Assembly: GCA_030590185.1 (NCBI GenBank)
Contig: JAUUZB010000419.1
Span: 1-5,107, forward strand
DNA from: Deltaproteobacteria bacterium
GTDB lineage: Bacteria; Myxococcota; XYA12-FULL-58-9; JAUUZB01
Direction: 5' to 3'
Length of the DNA: 5,107 nt
A program made the position numbers and the translations under genes. Shown piece after piece: positions 1-5,107 of the stretch (position 1 is the first letter of the stretch; each line of letters starts with the position of its first letter). Under the pieces are notes generated by a model. The model had not been told where the DNA came from, did not search any database, and was given only the letters and a program-made list of their open reading frames with translations.

Positions 1-1
1 C

Positions 2-1093
2 AGCCTCGCCTCCGAGGCGCTGCTGTTGGTCAACTCCTGCCCCACCCAGAGCACCCTGCCGGACAATACCCAAACCCTACAGACGGTCTTCTCCGCAGCC
101 ACTGGCCTGTTGTTCGGTTTCCTCAGCGATGATGTCGCGGATCGCCCAGTGCTCTCGCTCAAGGTTGACGGACCGAGCGGACCGAGCGGCGGCAGCGGAC
201 CGAGCGGGCCCTGGGGACCGTGCGGCGATACGACTCTGGGGCTCTCCGGGACCAGCGGCTCGATCAGCGAGGTTCCCTACATCGGCGCCGCCGGTACGCC
301 GGACAACAAGGCGGCCTTCGTGGGCATCGACAGCATGGCCATCTTCAGCGACACCCTGGGCTGGCGCCTCTTTGTCGCCAACAACGGCGGCATCGCCGCC
401 ACCACCGACGTGCCGCCCACCGGCGACACCATCTGGGAGGACGTGCGTCACGATTATCTCGGTGTCGAGGGCTCGCCTGCCGCGGACCAGTGGTGGGACA
501 CTGGCGAGATCACCCTCGAGGCAACACACCTCGGGCCCGTTCGGCCCGGCGAAAAGGGCATCCCGTTCATGGTGGAGTGGATCGACCACCTGTTCGTGGC
601 GCGCAACCTGAGCGGTGGCGGGGCCGAGCTTTGGCGCTACAGCTCCCTCGGAGCTTGGGACCGAGTGGTCCAAACCGCCGACCCGGCCAACGACATGAAC
701 ACCAACAACCACGCCATCTCCCTGCTGATGGCCGCCGGGGGCCGGCTGTGGATTGGTTTTGACAATGACGTCACGGGCGCCGAGCTGTGGCGCACCACCG
801 AGGGTACCGACAGCGGAACCTTTGGTAGCCACCTGCAGATCGAGCGAATCGGCTCCCCGGGGCTCGGTCCGGTTGGCGTGACCAACTTGGCACAAAACGC
901 TCACCTGCTCGACTCCGCGGTCATCCTCGGCGAGGACGGGCGCGACGTGCTGTTCATCACCGTCGGCTGCGAGGTCAACCGCTTGGATGACGGGCCCTGC
1001 GATCGCGATCCAATCCCCGGCCAAACCGACTTTGGGCCGCGGCTGTTCCGGCAGGTCGCGCCGCTGGTCGGGTGGGTCGAGCCGATCGAGTAG
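2..1093 (+). CDS. Secreted-type beta-propeller-like repeat protein, 3' part (5' end outside window)
   Basis: The frame is open from the left edge (first full codon at 2) to TAG at 1091-1093, giving 363 visible residues. A TTG at 26 lies inside this open frame and is not a convincing start. The protein has about four related units with a hydrophobic strand such as LFVARN or LWIGF, often followed by GAELWR. The strands lie near residues 121-127, 196-202, 248-252 and 316-319; GAELWR occurs at 207-212 and 259-264. Such strand-turn repeats with conserved Trp are typical of beta-propeller-like surface or secreted proteins. Residues 57-75 form a short collagen-like Gly-X-Y tract, perhaps a linker between an N-terminal region and the propeller. 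No enzymatic motif is visible, and any signal peptide lies outside the window. The gene converges on the radical SAM gene with 15 nt between stop codons. Function unknown; secretion is inferred from the repeat type. Confidence 0.75.
   Translation, partial: SLASEALLLVNSCPTQSTLPDNTQTLQTVFSAATGLLFGFLSDDVADRPVLSLKVDGPSGPSGGSGPSGPWGPCGDTTLGLSGTSGSISEVPYIGAAGTPDNKAAFVGIDSMAIFSDTLGWRLFVANNGGIAATTDVPPTGDTIWEDVRHDYLGVEGSPAADQWWDTGEITLEATHLGPVRPGEKGIPFMVEWIDHLFVARNLSGGGAELWRYSSLGAWDRVVQTADPANDMNTNNHAISLLMAAGGRLWIGFDNDVTGAELWRTTEGTDSGTFGSHLQIERIGSPGLGPVGVTNLAQNAHLLDSAVILGEDGRDVLFITVGCEVNRLDDGPCDRDPIPGQTDFGPRLFRQVAPLVGWVEPIE
170..226 (+). repeat. Short collagen-like Gly-X-Y coding repeat
   Basis: Nineteen codons encode six Gly-X-Y triplets plus a closing Gly (GPS, GPS, GGS, GPS, GPW, GPC, G). 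At DNA level the 9-bp unit ggaccgagc recurs in frame, so the tract probably grew by slippage. It is too short to form a stable collagen triple helix alone and may be a flexible linker. Confidence 0.6.
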
Positions 1094-1111
1094 GTCGAGT
1101 AGGTCGAGTCA
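1076..1111. repeat. Four tandem 9-bp units (rtcgagnnn) across the convergent gene ends
   Basis: The units start at 1076, 1085, 1094 and 1103. Each contains gtcgag or atcgag followed by a variable triplet (ccg, tag, tag, tca). The second unit provides the TAG stop of the plus-strand propeller gene. The last provides the TGA stop, read as tca on the plus strand, of the minus-strand radical SAM gene. No stem-loop with a T-tract is visible here, so no intrinsic terminator is called. Confidence 0.65.
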
Positions 1112-2233
1112 CCCCAAATCCGAGAAGAACGAGAAGCTCGGGTCGTAGAACTTCTTCTCAAAGACCCGGTTCTTCTCCTGGTGAAGCGTCGCACCGATCC
1201 GGTCGACGATCGGAAACAGCATCTGTTCGTGGGCACAACTGAAGGCGGACATCTCATTGAGCTTGCCGGTGGTGCGGTAGTTGATGCAGCCGCACCAGTT
1301 GACGCAGCGGCCGTTCAGGGCGCACTCGCTGCAACGCTCTGACGGGGCGTTCGACTCGGCGATGACCGCGGCGCGCGCCGGGCGGTCCCAGCCGTCGTTC
1401 ACGTGGCCGATCGCCTTGTCCTTGGTTTTGACGCTCTCGGCGTTGATGAACTGCACGCAGGGGAACAGGGTGCCGTCCGGCGCGATGGAGATTTCGGCCT
1501 CACCTAGTTGGCAGGCGGTGCGCGGGCGATCGCCGCGCACCCGCGAGAAGATGCGATCGTCGACGGAGCCGATGAAGACTTGGAGATCGCGGCGGTGCAG
1601 GTCGATGTAGGTGTCGGCCAGATCGTTGTAGGCGCGCTTGAGACGCTTGAAGCTGGCGTCGTCCCAGGCGGCGGAGCGCTCCACGGTCGGGCGAATCAGG
1701 CGCACCCCGCGCTCGACGAGATAGAGGACCGAGTCACGCAGGTGATCGACGTTCTCCGGCGTGATCACCGAGATGACGATGACGTAGGGGTTGATGCGCA
1801 GGAAGGTCGCGAGGTTGCGCTCGACCACCGCGAAGGACCCTTCATCGTTGGGGAAGCGCCGGTGGGCATCGTGGGCGGCGGCGATGCCGTCGACGCTGAG
1901 GATCAACTCGAAGCGCTGCTCGCGCAAAAAGTCGGCGATCTCCTCGCTGAGGATCGTGGCATTGGTGTTGACCGCGAAGCGTACCGACACACCCGGATGG
2001 GCCGCCGCCTTTTGCTGCGCGTAGGGCACCACGGCGCGGATCATCGGGAAGGCGAGCAGCGGCTCGCCACCGAAGAAGGTCAGGGAGAGGTCGTCGCCGG
2101 TGAGCTGATCGAAGAGAAAGTCGATGGCGGTCCGGGCGGTGTCGGCCGACATGACGTTGTCGCTCTGGGCGCCGGCGTAGCAATAGCTACAGGCCAGATT
2201 GCAGGTCTGGGTGAGGTGGAGGGTGGCGCGCAC
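1109..2233 (-). CDS. Radical SAM/SPASM peptide- or protein-modifying maturase
   Basis: This 374-residue protein starts at GTG 2233, 7 nt after the stop of the lipoprotein gene. Farther upstream the frame only runs as low-complexity shadow through that gene. The radical SAM cluster motif CxxxCxxC is Cys11, Cys15 and Cys18. GGEP follows at 55-58 and an SVDG strand at 113-116, both typical of the SAM-binding barrel. The C-terminal SPASM motif is complete: Cys241-x12-Gly-x4-Cys259, then Cys301-x2-Cys304-x5-Cys310-x3-Cys314-x18-Cys333, plus Cys316, enough for two auxiliary 4Fe-4S clusters. Enzymes of this class cleave SAM reductively and install C-C, C-S or similar links, or oxidise residues, in a peptide or protein substrate in the cytoplasm. 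Length is normal for the class. There is no N-terminal room for a PqqD-like recognition domain. No strong Shine-Dalgarno is visible, so translation is probably coupled to the upstream gene. The likely substrate is the neighbouring lipoprotein; the reaction is unknown. Confidence 0.9.
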   Translation of the reverse strand: MRATLHLTQTCNLACSYCYAGAQSDNVMSADTARTAIDFLFDQLTGDDLSLTFFGGEPLLAFPMIRAVVPYAQQKAAAHPGVSVRFAVNTNATILSEEIADFLREQRFELILSVDGIAAAHDAHRRFPNDEGSFAVVERNLATFLRINPYVIVISVITPENVDHLRDSVLYLVERGVRLIRPTVERSAAWDDASFKRLKRAYNDLADTYIDLHRRDLQVFIGSVDDRIFSRVRGDRPRTACQLGEAEISIAPDGTLFPCVQFINAESVKTKDKAIGHVNDGWDRPARAAVIAESNAPSERCSECALNGRCVNWCGCINYRTTGKLNEMSAFSCAHEQMLFPIVDRIGATLHQEKNRVFEKKFYDPSFSFFSDLG

Positions 2234-2240
2234 CGGAGGA

Positions 2241-2816
2241 CTATATCGCGCCCTGGTCGGCGAGGGAGGTGAAGAATGCCTCGACCTGGACGCGCAGCTC
2301 GTCGAGGGCGCTGGCCTCGTCGCTCCCGTAGCCGTCGCAGTCGTAGGTGGCCTCGTCGAGGATGAGGAAGAACGGGCCGTCCCCCTGGTTCCACTGCCAG
2401 AGCTGCTCCTCGACGGCGAAGTCGAGGCTGTCGCCTTCGGAGTGGGCCTGGTACTCGAAGCCAACGGTGGCGACCTTGTCAAAGCCGTCCGCCTCAAAGC
2501 TCAGCGCGCCCGTGCCGATGGGGTAGTCCTCGTTGATCTGATAGCCGCGCTGCTCGAACGCCTCGAGGAGCACGGCGCGAGCTGTGGTGTCGGTGACCAC
2601 GCAGCTCTCGAGGTACGGGGACGGCGCGTCGCCCATCAACATCGAGCCACCGAAACAACCGGCGGTGGTGAGCGATGCGCCGCTGCCGATCAAGGCAAGG
2701 GCGATGGCGCGCTTGAGCGAGGCTGACATGCCGGCGGCCGGTACCCGGTGGTCACAGAGCTCCGGATAGGCGGGCTCGGGGTAACGGGACAGGGGCTTGC
2801 GGGCGAAATCGGCCAT
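2241..2816 (-). CDS. Predicted lipoprotein, likely substrate or partner of the radical SAM enzyme
   Basis: This 191-residue protein does not match a family I recognise. The start at 2816 is chosen because GAGAGGA lies 7 nt upstream. An ATG at 2843 lacks such a site and falls at the predicted transcription start. Residues 1-29 are a soluble Pro/Tyr-containing extension (RYPEPAYPELCDHR at 11-24). Met30 to Ala52 resembles a lipoprotein signal peptide: basic n-region, hydrophobic stretch 37-49, then TAGC with Cys54 as the lipidation site. The mature part is acidic and has Cys72 and Cys160, a Trp pair at 140 and 142, and an aromatic/Gly-rich stretch around 147-164. It heads an operon with the radical SAM gene, with 7 nt between them, the usual arrangement of a precursor and its maturase. 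Internal Met30 is an alternative start that would give a conventional lipoprotein signal, but no ribosome binding site precedes it. Modification by the neighbour is inferred. Confidence 0.8.
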   Translation of the reverse strand: MADFARKPLSRYPEPAYPELCDHRVPAAGMSASLKRAIALALIGSGASLTTAGCFGGSMLMGDAPSPYLESCVVTDTTARAVLLEAFEQRGYQINEDYPIGTGALSFEADGFDKVATVGFEYQAHSEGDSLDFAVEEQLWQWNQGDGPFFLILDEATYDCDGYGSDEASALDELRVQVEAFFTSLADQGAI

Positions 2817-2823
2817 GGAATGT

Positions 2824-2830
2824 TCCTCTC
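2824..2830 (-). promoter_or_regulatory. Shine-Dalgarno site fixing the lipoprotein start
   Basis: The minus strand reads GAGAGGA, then 7 nt, then ATG at 2816. This is the best ribosome binding site near either ATG candidate and supports 2816 over 2843. Confidence 0.7.
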
Positions 2831-2853
2831 GATTCGCAGACATAGGAGCTTAC

Positions 2854-2870
2854 TGCACGCCCTGTGCCAA
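2854..2870 (-). promoter_or_regulatory. Candidate sigma-54 (-24/-12) promoter of the lipoprotein-radical SAM operon
   Basis: The minus strand reads TTGGCAC-AGGGC-GTGCA. Against the consensus TGGCAC-N5-TTGCA it has one mismatch, with the diagnostic GG-N10-GC spacing. The predicted start is near 2843, giving a leader of about 27 nt that contains the Shine-Dalgarno site at 2824-2830. The minus strand just upstream (about 2871-2890) is T-rich. If real, the operon would need an enhancer-binding activator, for which no convincing site is visible. This is a sequence match only. Confidence 0.5.
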
Positions 2871-2942
2871 GGAAAAGACCAATAAAAACAGCACAACCAT
2901 GTGTGTCGGTATCGAGACATGCCCTGTCCAGGTGCTCCTAGG

Positions 2943-2971
2943 TTGAGCAGCGGGACCGAATGCGCTCTAAT
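2943..2971 (+). promoter_or_regulatory. Candidate sigma-70-type promoter for the STAS-like gene
   Basis: A -35-like TTGAGC (2943-2948, 4 of 6 matches) and a -10-like TCTAAT (2966-2971, 5 of 6 matches) are separated by exactly 17 nt. The predicted start falls at about 2978-2981, on or beside the ATG at 2981. The mRNA would be leaderless or nearly so, which fits the absence of a ribosome binding site. Confidence 0.45.
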
Positions 2972-2977
2972 TCGGTC
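2954..2977. promoter_or_regulatory. Perfect 8-bp inverted repeat overlapping the -10 region (candidate operator)
   Basis: GACCGAAT at 2954-2961 is mirrored by ATTCGGTC at 2970-2977 with an 8-nt centre. The element covers the end of the promoter spacer and the whole proposed -10 hexamer, and it ends 3 nt before ATG 2981. This is where a dimeric repressor could block transcription. If the mRNA started farther upstream, the same sequence could form a hairpin at the start codon. Confidence 0.45.
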
Positions 2978-2980
2978 TGG

Positions 2981-3433
2981 ATGGCGTATCGCTCTTTTCT
3001 TGTCGACGAGCTCTTCTTCGTGCGCTGGATCGCGGGCGTGCCGGACGACCTCGACGTGATCACCGAGGCGGTGGTGGCGCGGCGGGCGGCGCTCGGTCGG
3101 CCGTTGATCTACGTGTCGATTCAAGACGACGCGACCAAGACCCCGGACGAAGCCTTTGCCAAGCGGATGCTCAACCGGGTCCCAGAGTTCTTCGACCAGC
3201 TCGAGCGGATCTATTTGGTGGTCGCGGTGCATGGCTGGGGTGGCAACGTGCAAAAACGCGTGCTGCGGGCCGCCTTGGCCACGGCGCGCACCATCGACCC
3301 GGAGCGCACCGGCAAGGTGAGCTTGATCGAGTCGATGGGGGAGCTGTTCGCGGCGCTCGGGGTCGACCCCCAGCGGCGCGCGGTGTTGGAACGCGAGCTG
3401 GCCGAGCACCGCTTGCTGCCTGACGAAGCGTGA
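2981..3433 (+). CDS. Small alpha/beta protein, possibly STAS-like; function unknown
   Basis: This 150-residue soluble protein has no signal peptide or membrane segment. Predicted elements alternate: strand 6-18, helix 24-38, strand 41-48, helix 55-75, strand 76-84, helix 89-104, strand 112-117, helix 119-126, then a charged helical tail. This order and size resemble STAS / anti-anti-sigma-like domains in which a one-residue switch controls a partner, but I see no certain phosphoacceptor, so the assignment is tentative. The ATG at 2981 is preferred over the in-frame ATG at 2960 because a promoter-like -10 sits at 2966-2971, downstream of 2960, and the residues added by 2960 look unrelated to the fold. 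It is transcribed away from the lipoprotein-radical SAM operon, with a 164-bp spacer between them. No partner kinase, phosphatase or sigma factor lies in the window. Confidence 0.75.
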   Translation: MAYRSFLVDELFFVRWIAGVPDDLDVITEAVVARRAALGRPLIYVSIQDDATKTPDEAFAKRMLNRVPEFFDQLERIYLVVAVHGWGGNVQKRVLRAALATARTIDPERTGKVSLIESMGELFAALGVDPQRRAVLERELAEHRLLPDEA

Positions 3434-3450
3434 GCGCCATCGGCACCTGA

Positions 3451-3605
3451 AGGCCCGACCGGACCGGGCCCGACCCGACCCGACGCGATTCGACCCGACG
3501 CGATTCGACCCGACGCGATTCGACCCGACGCGATTCGACCCGACGCGATTCGACCCGACTAGCCTCGACCGGCTCCGACGCTCGCCTCGCCTCGACTCGA
3601 CCGAT
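3451..3605. repeat. Pentanucleotide-phased repeat array with five perfect 15-bp copies
   Basis: From 3451 to about 3605 the sequence divides in one unbroken phase into 31 pentamers, mostly cgacc, cgacg, cgatt, ctcgc and ctcga. The core is five identical copies of cgacccgacgcgatt (3476-3550) and a partial sixth (3551-3559). Copies decay into related pentamers on both sides. The array fills most of the 195-bp spacer between the STAS-like gene and the membrane sulfatase-fold gene and ends 24 nt before the latter's start codon. The 15-bp unit is three pentamers, or about one and a half helical turns. Because 15 is divisible by 3, the opposite strand stays open in more than one frame; I do not regard those frames as genes. 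Confidence 0.85.
3452..3470 (+). terminator. Weak GC hairpin after the STAS-like gene, no T-tract
   Basis: GGCCCG (3452-3457) and CGGGCC (3465-3470) can pair around a 7-nt loop, 18 nt after the stop codon. No T-run follows and the stem lies in the edge of the repeat array, so it may be a by-product of the repeats rather than a terminator. Confidence 0.2.
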
Positions 3606-3628
3606 AGAAACGTGCATTCGTAGCGAAC

Positions 3629-5107
3629 GTGAAGCAACGCATCCGAGAGTTGGGGCAACGCCTCTACCACGACCGTTGGCGACGACGTCTCCTGATCGCC
3701 TGGTGGTCGCTCGCGATCCTCGAGATCCTGCTGTTCGCCTCTGACTTCCGCCGCTTCTCCACCGGCACCTGGGCCGCCGAGCTGCTCGGCTTGGTCATCA
3801 TCGGACTGGTGCACGCGGCGCTGGCGCCCGAGGATTGGCGAGGCTCCGCCGCCTGGCCCGGTACCGCCGCCACCGTGCTCGGCCTCATCCACCTGGCGGG
3901 CGACCTGTTCACCCTCGCCTTTGCGCCGGCCACGGTGGCGCTGCCGTTGATCGCCATCGGCCTCGCCGCGATCGCCTATCTCGCGGTGCGGCTGCTCGAC
4001 CGCCTGTTGTGGCGTCACATCCCCGCGGTGCTGCTCACCCTCACCGGCCCCCTGTTGCTGCGCATGGCGCTGATCGGCCCCGGCCAGGTGGTGCAGCCGT
4101 TCCTCCCGGCCCCGTCGCCTACCTCCGATGGCCCGCCCCTGGTGGTAATCACCGTCGACACCCTGCGCGCCGACTTTGCCAGCGACATGGAGAGCTGGCG
4201 TTACCTGGCCGAGCGCGGCGCGACCTGGCCCCGCGCCATGTCCGCCTCCTGTTGGACCTGGCCGGCCCTGGTTACTCTGTGGTCCGGCCTCGCCGGCGAG
4301 AAGCATGGCTCCGGTCGCGAGCCGGGCATGAAACAAACCATGCGCGATTGGGGCGCCGACCTGCCGATGCTACCCACCGAGCTTCAGGAGGCGGGCTACG
4401 TCACCGCGGCGCTGACCACCAACCCGGTGGTCGCCTTGATGCCCCTGTCACGCCACTTCCAAACCTGGCGCCACGGCAGCGTGGTCGGGCCGCCCATGAC
4501 CTTGCTGGGTTTCCCCGGACCCTCCTCGGACGCCGGCGACGCCCGCGACGTGGTGGACGCCGCCATCGCCTGGATCGAAGACGCACCGGACAACGGTTAT
4601 CTCCTCTGGGTGCACCTCTCCGAGCCTCACCTTCCCTACCGCCACTCCACCGGCGAGATCTGGGATTACAACCTGCTGCGCAACGTTCGCTCGGGCGATT
4701 GGTTCATGGGAGCCGAGGAACGAGCCGCGGTCCTTCGCGCCCATCGCGAGGAGGTCGCCTACGCCGACCGCCACGTCCTGCGCCTGCTGCGCGTTTTGGA
4801 GAGCCGTGGTATCTTCGAGCGCGGCGCGGTCCTGTTCACCTCCGACCACGGCGAGGAGTTCTGGGAGCACGGCGGGTTCGAGCACGGGCACTCCCACCAC
4901 GGCGAGGTGGTCGATGTGCCGCTGGCGCTGGTGGCCGCCGGGGTCGCGCCGGGTGAGCGCGCCGGCCTCGCCTCGTTACAAGACATCGCCCCGACGCTTC
5001 GCGCCATCGCTGGGATGACGGCCGAGGGCTTGGATCTGCGCGAGCCGCTCCCCGCGGATCGGGTGGCCCGCGCCTGGGGCAACGCCTACTTCCGGCCGAT
5101 GCACAGC
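3629..5107 (+). CDS. Membrane-anchored sulfatase/alkaline-phosphatase-fold protein with Thr nucleophile (3' end outside window)
   Basis: The frame runs from GTG 3629 to the right edge with no stop (493 codons visible). An in-frame TAG at 3605-3607 limits the start; no strong ribosome binding site is seen. Residues 1-20 are basic, followed by about five hydrophobic helices (21-37, 49-66, 80-98, 101-123, 132-150). From 170 a sulfatase-type domain begins: VDTLRAD at 176-182 (metal ligand Asp177), CWTWPA at 208-213, HLSEPHLPY at 329-337, SDHGEEF at 405-411 (Asp406 and His407 metal ligands) and HG at 419-420. Thr210 aligns with the catalytic residue and there is no CxPxR, so formylglycine maturation is not expected. 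Five helices plus an outer domain with catalytic Thr is the architecture of LtaS- and EptA-type phosphotransferases. It may act on lipid or polysaccharide head groups at the outer face of the membrane. Substrate and reaction (transferase, phosphodiesterase or sulfatase) cannot be read from sequence. Confidence 0.88.
   Translation, partial: MKQRIRELGQRLYHDRWRRRLLIAWWSLAILEILLFASDFRRFSTGTWAAELLGLVIIGLVHAALAPEDWRGSAAWPGTAATVLGLIHLAGDLFTLAFAPATVALPLIAIGLAAIAYLAVRLLDRLLWRHIPAVLLTLTGPLLLRMALIGPGQVVQPFLPAPSPTSDGPPLVVITVDTLRADFASDMESWRYLAERGATWPRAMSASCWTWPALVTLWSGLAGEKHGSGREPGMKQTMRDWGADLPMLPTELQEAGYVTAALTTNPVVALMPLSRHFQTWRHGSVVGPPMTLLGFPGPSSDAGDARDVVDAAIAWIEDAPDNGYLLWVHLSEPHLPYRHSTGEIWDYNLLRNVRSGDWFMGAEERAAVLRAHREEVAYADRHVLRLLRVLESRGIFERGAVLFTSDHGEEFWEHGGFEHGHSHHGEVVDVPLALVAAGVAPGERAGLASLQDIAPTLRAIAGMTAEGLDLREPLPADRVARAWGNAYFRPMHS

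Noticed and set aside
77..1024. Minus-strand open frame of 315 codons opposite the propeller gene
   Set aside because: The plus frame carries recurring LFVARN and GAELWR motifs and fits the third-position GC bias. The minus frame has no recognisable structure.
1122..1159. Perfect 8-bp inverted repeat GAGAAGAA / TTCTTCTC near the radical SAM 3' end, as a terminator
   Set aside because: It lies within the coding sequence, has a 22-nt loop and no T-tract, and is explained by Lys- and Phe-rich codons (KKF and SFF).
2898..2921. CATGT / ACATG imperfect dyad as an activator site for the sigma-54 promoter
   Set aside because: Only the outer 5 bp match and the position is closer to the promoter than usual enhancer sites. 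Too weak to call.
2843..2940. 7-bp inverted repeat TAGGAGC / GCTCCTA flanking the divergent spacer
   Set aside because: With arms 84 bp apart in a region this size, such a match is expected about once by chance.
3171..3617. Minus-strand frame with tandem VESRR repeats that could pass for a repeat protein
   Set aside because: The repeats are only the 15-bp array read on the other strand. The rest of the frame is Arg/Pro-rich antisense of the STAS-like gene.
2690..4336. Long minus-strand open frame across the STAS-like gene, the repeat array and the sulfatase-fold gene
   Set aside because: It is low-complexity Gly/Arg/Gln-rich translation opposite two well-supported genes, with RVGSN repeats produced by the 15-bp array. 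It is a GC-rich shadow frame.
3629..5107. The radical SAM enzyme as the anaerobic maturase of the sulfatase-fold protein
   Set aside because: The sulfatase-fold protein has Thr at the nucleophile position and no CxPxR motif around Cys208, so there is nothing to convert to formylglycine. The genes are also in different transcription units.

Overview
The window is GC-rich bacterial DNA with a strong preference for G or C at third codon positions. A secreted-type propeller-like protein, a lipoprotein paired with a radical SAM enzyme, a possible sigma-54 promoter and simple repeats between genes together suggest a myxobacterium-like (Myxococcota, former Deltaproteobacteria) genome. That placement is an inference; nothing in the window identifies the taxon.

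Layout. Positions 2-1093 (+) hold the 3' part of a gene for a repeat-containing, probably extracellular beta-propeller-like protein. It carries a short collagen-like Gly-X-Y tract. It converges on a two-gene minus-strand operon across a 36-bp run of 9-bp repeats (1076-1111) that supplies both stop codons. The operon, read right to left, encodes a small predicted lipoprotein (2816-2241) and a radical SAM/SPASM maturase (2233-1109), separated by 7 nt. A sigma-54-like promoter (2870-2854) and a good ribosome binding site lie in front of it.

The 164-bp divergent spacer (2817-2980) also carries a sigma-70-like promoter facing right. A perfect 8-bp inverted repeat overlaps its -10 hexamer. This promoter would start a nearly leaderless transcript for a 150-residue protein with a possible STAS-like alpha/beta fold (2981-3433, +). 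Next comes a gene-free spacer of 195 bp (3434-3628) that is mostly a pentanucleotide-phased repeat array with five perfect 15-bp copies. It precedes a gene still open at the right edge (3629-5107, +). That gene encodes a protein with about five membrane helices and a sulfatase/alkaline-phosphatase-fold domain, with Thr rather than a formylglycine-type Cys at the nucleophile position.

The best candidate for a less familiar system is the lipoprotein plus radical SAM/SPASM pair. The maturase probably modifies its lipoprotein neighbour, whose unusual 29-residue Pro/Tyr-containing extension ahead of the signal peptide could act as a leader. No stretch over 300 bases lacks a gene. I see no tRNA, rRNA, CRISPR array or insertion sequence.
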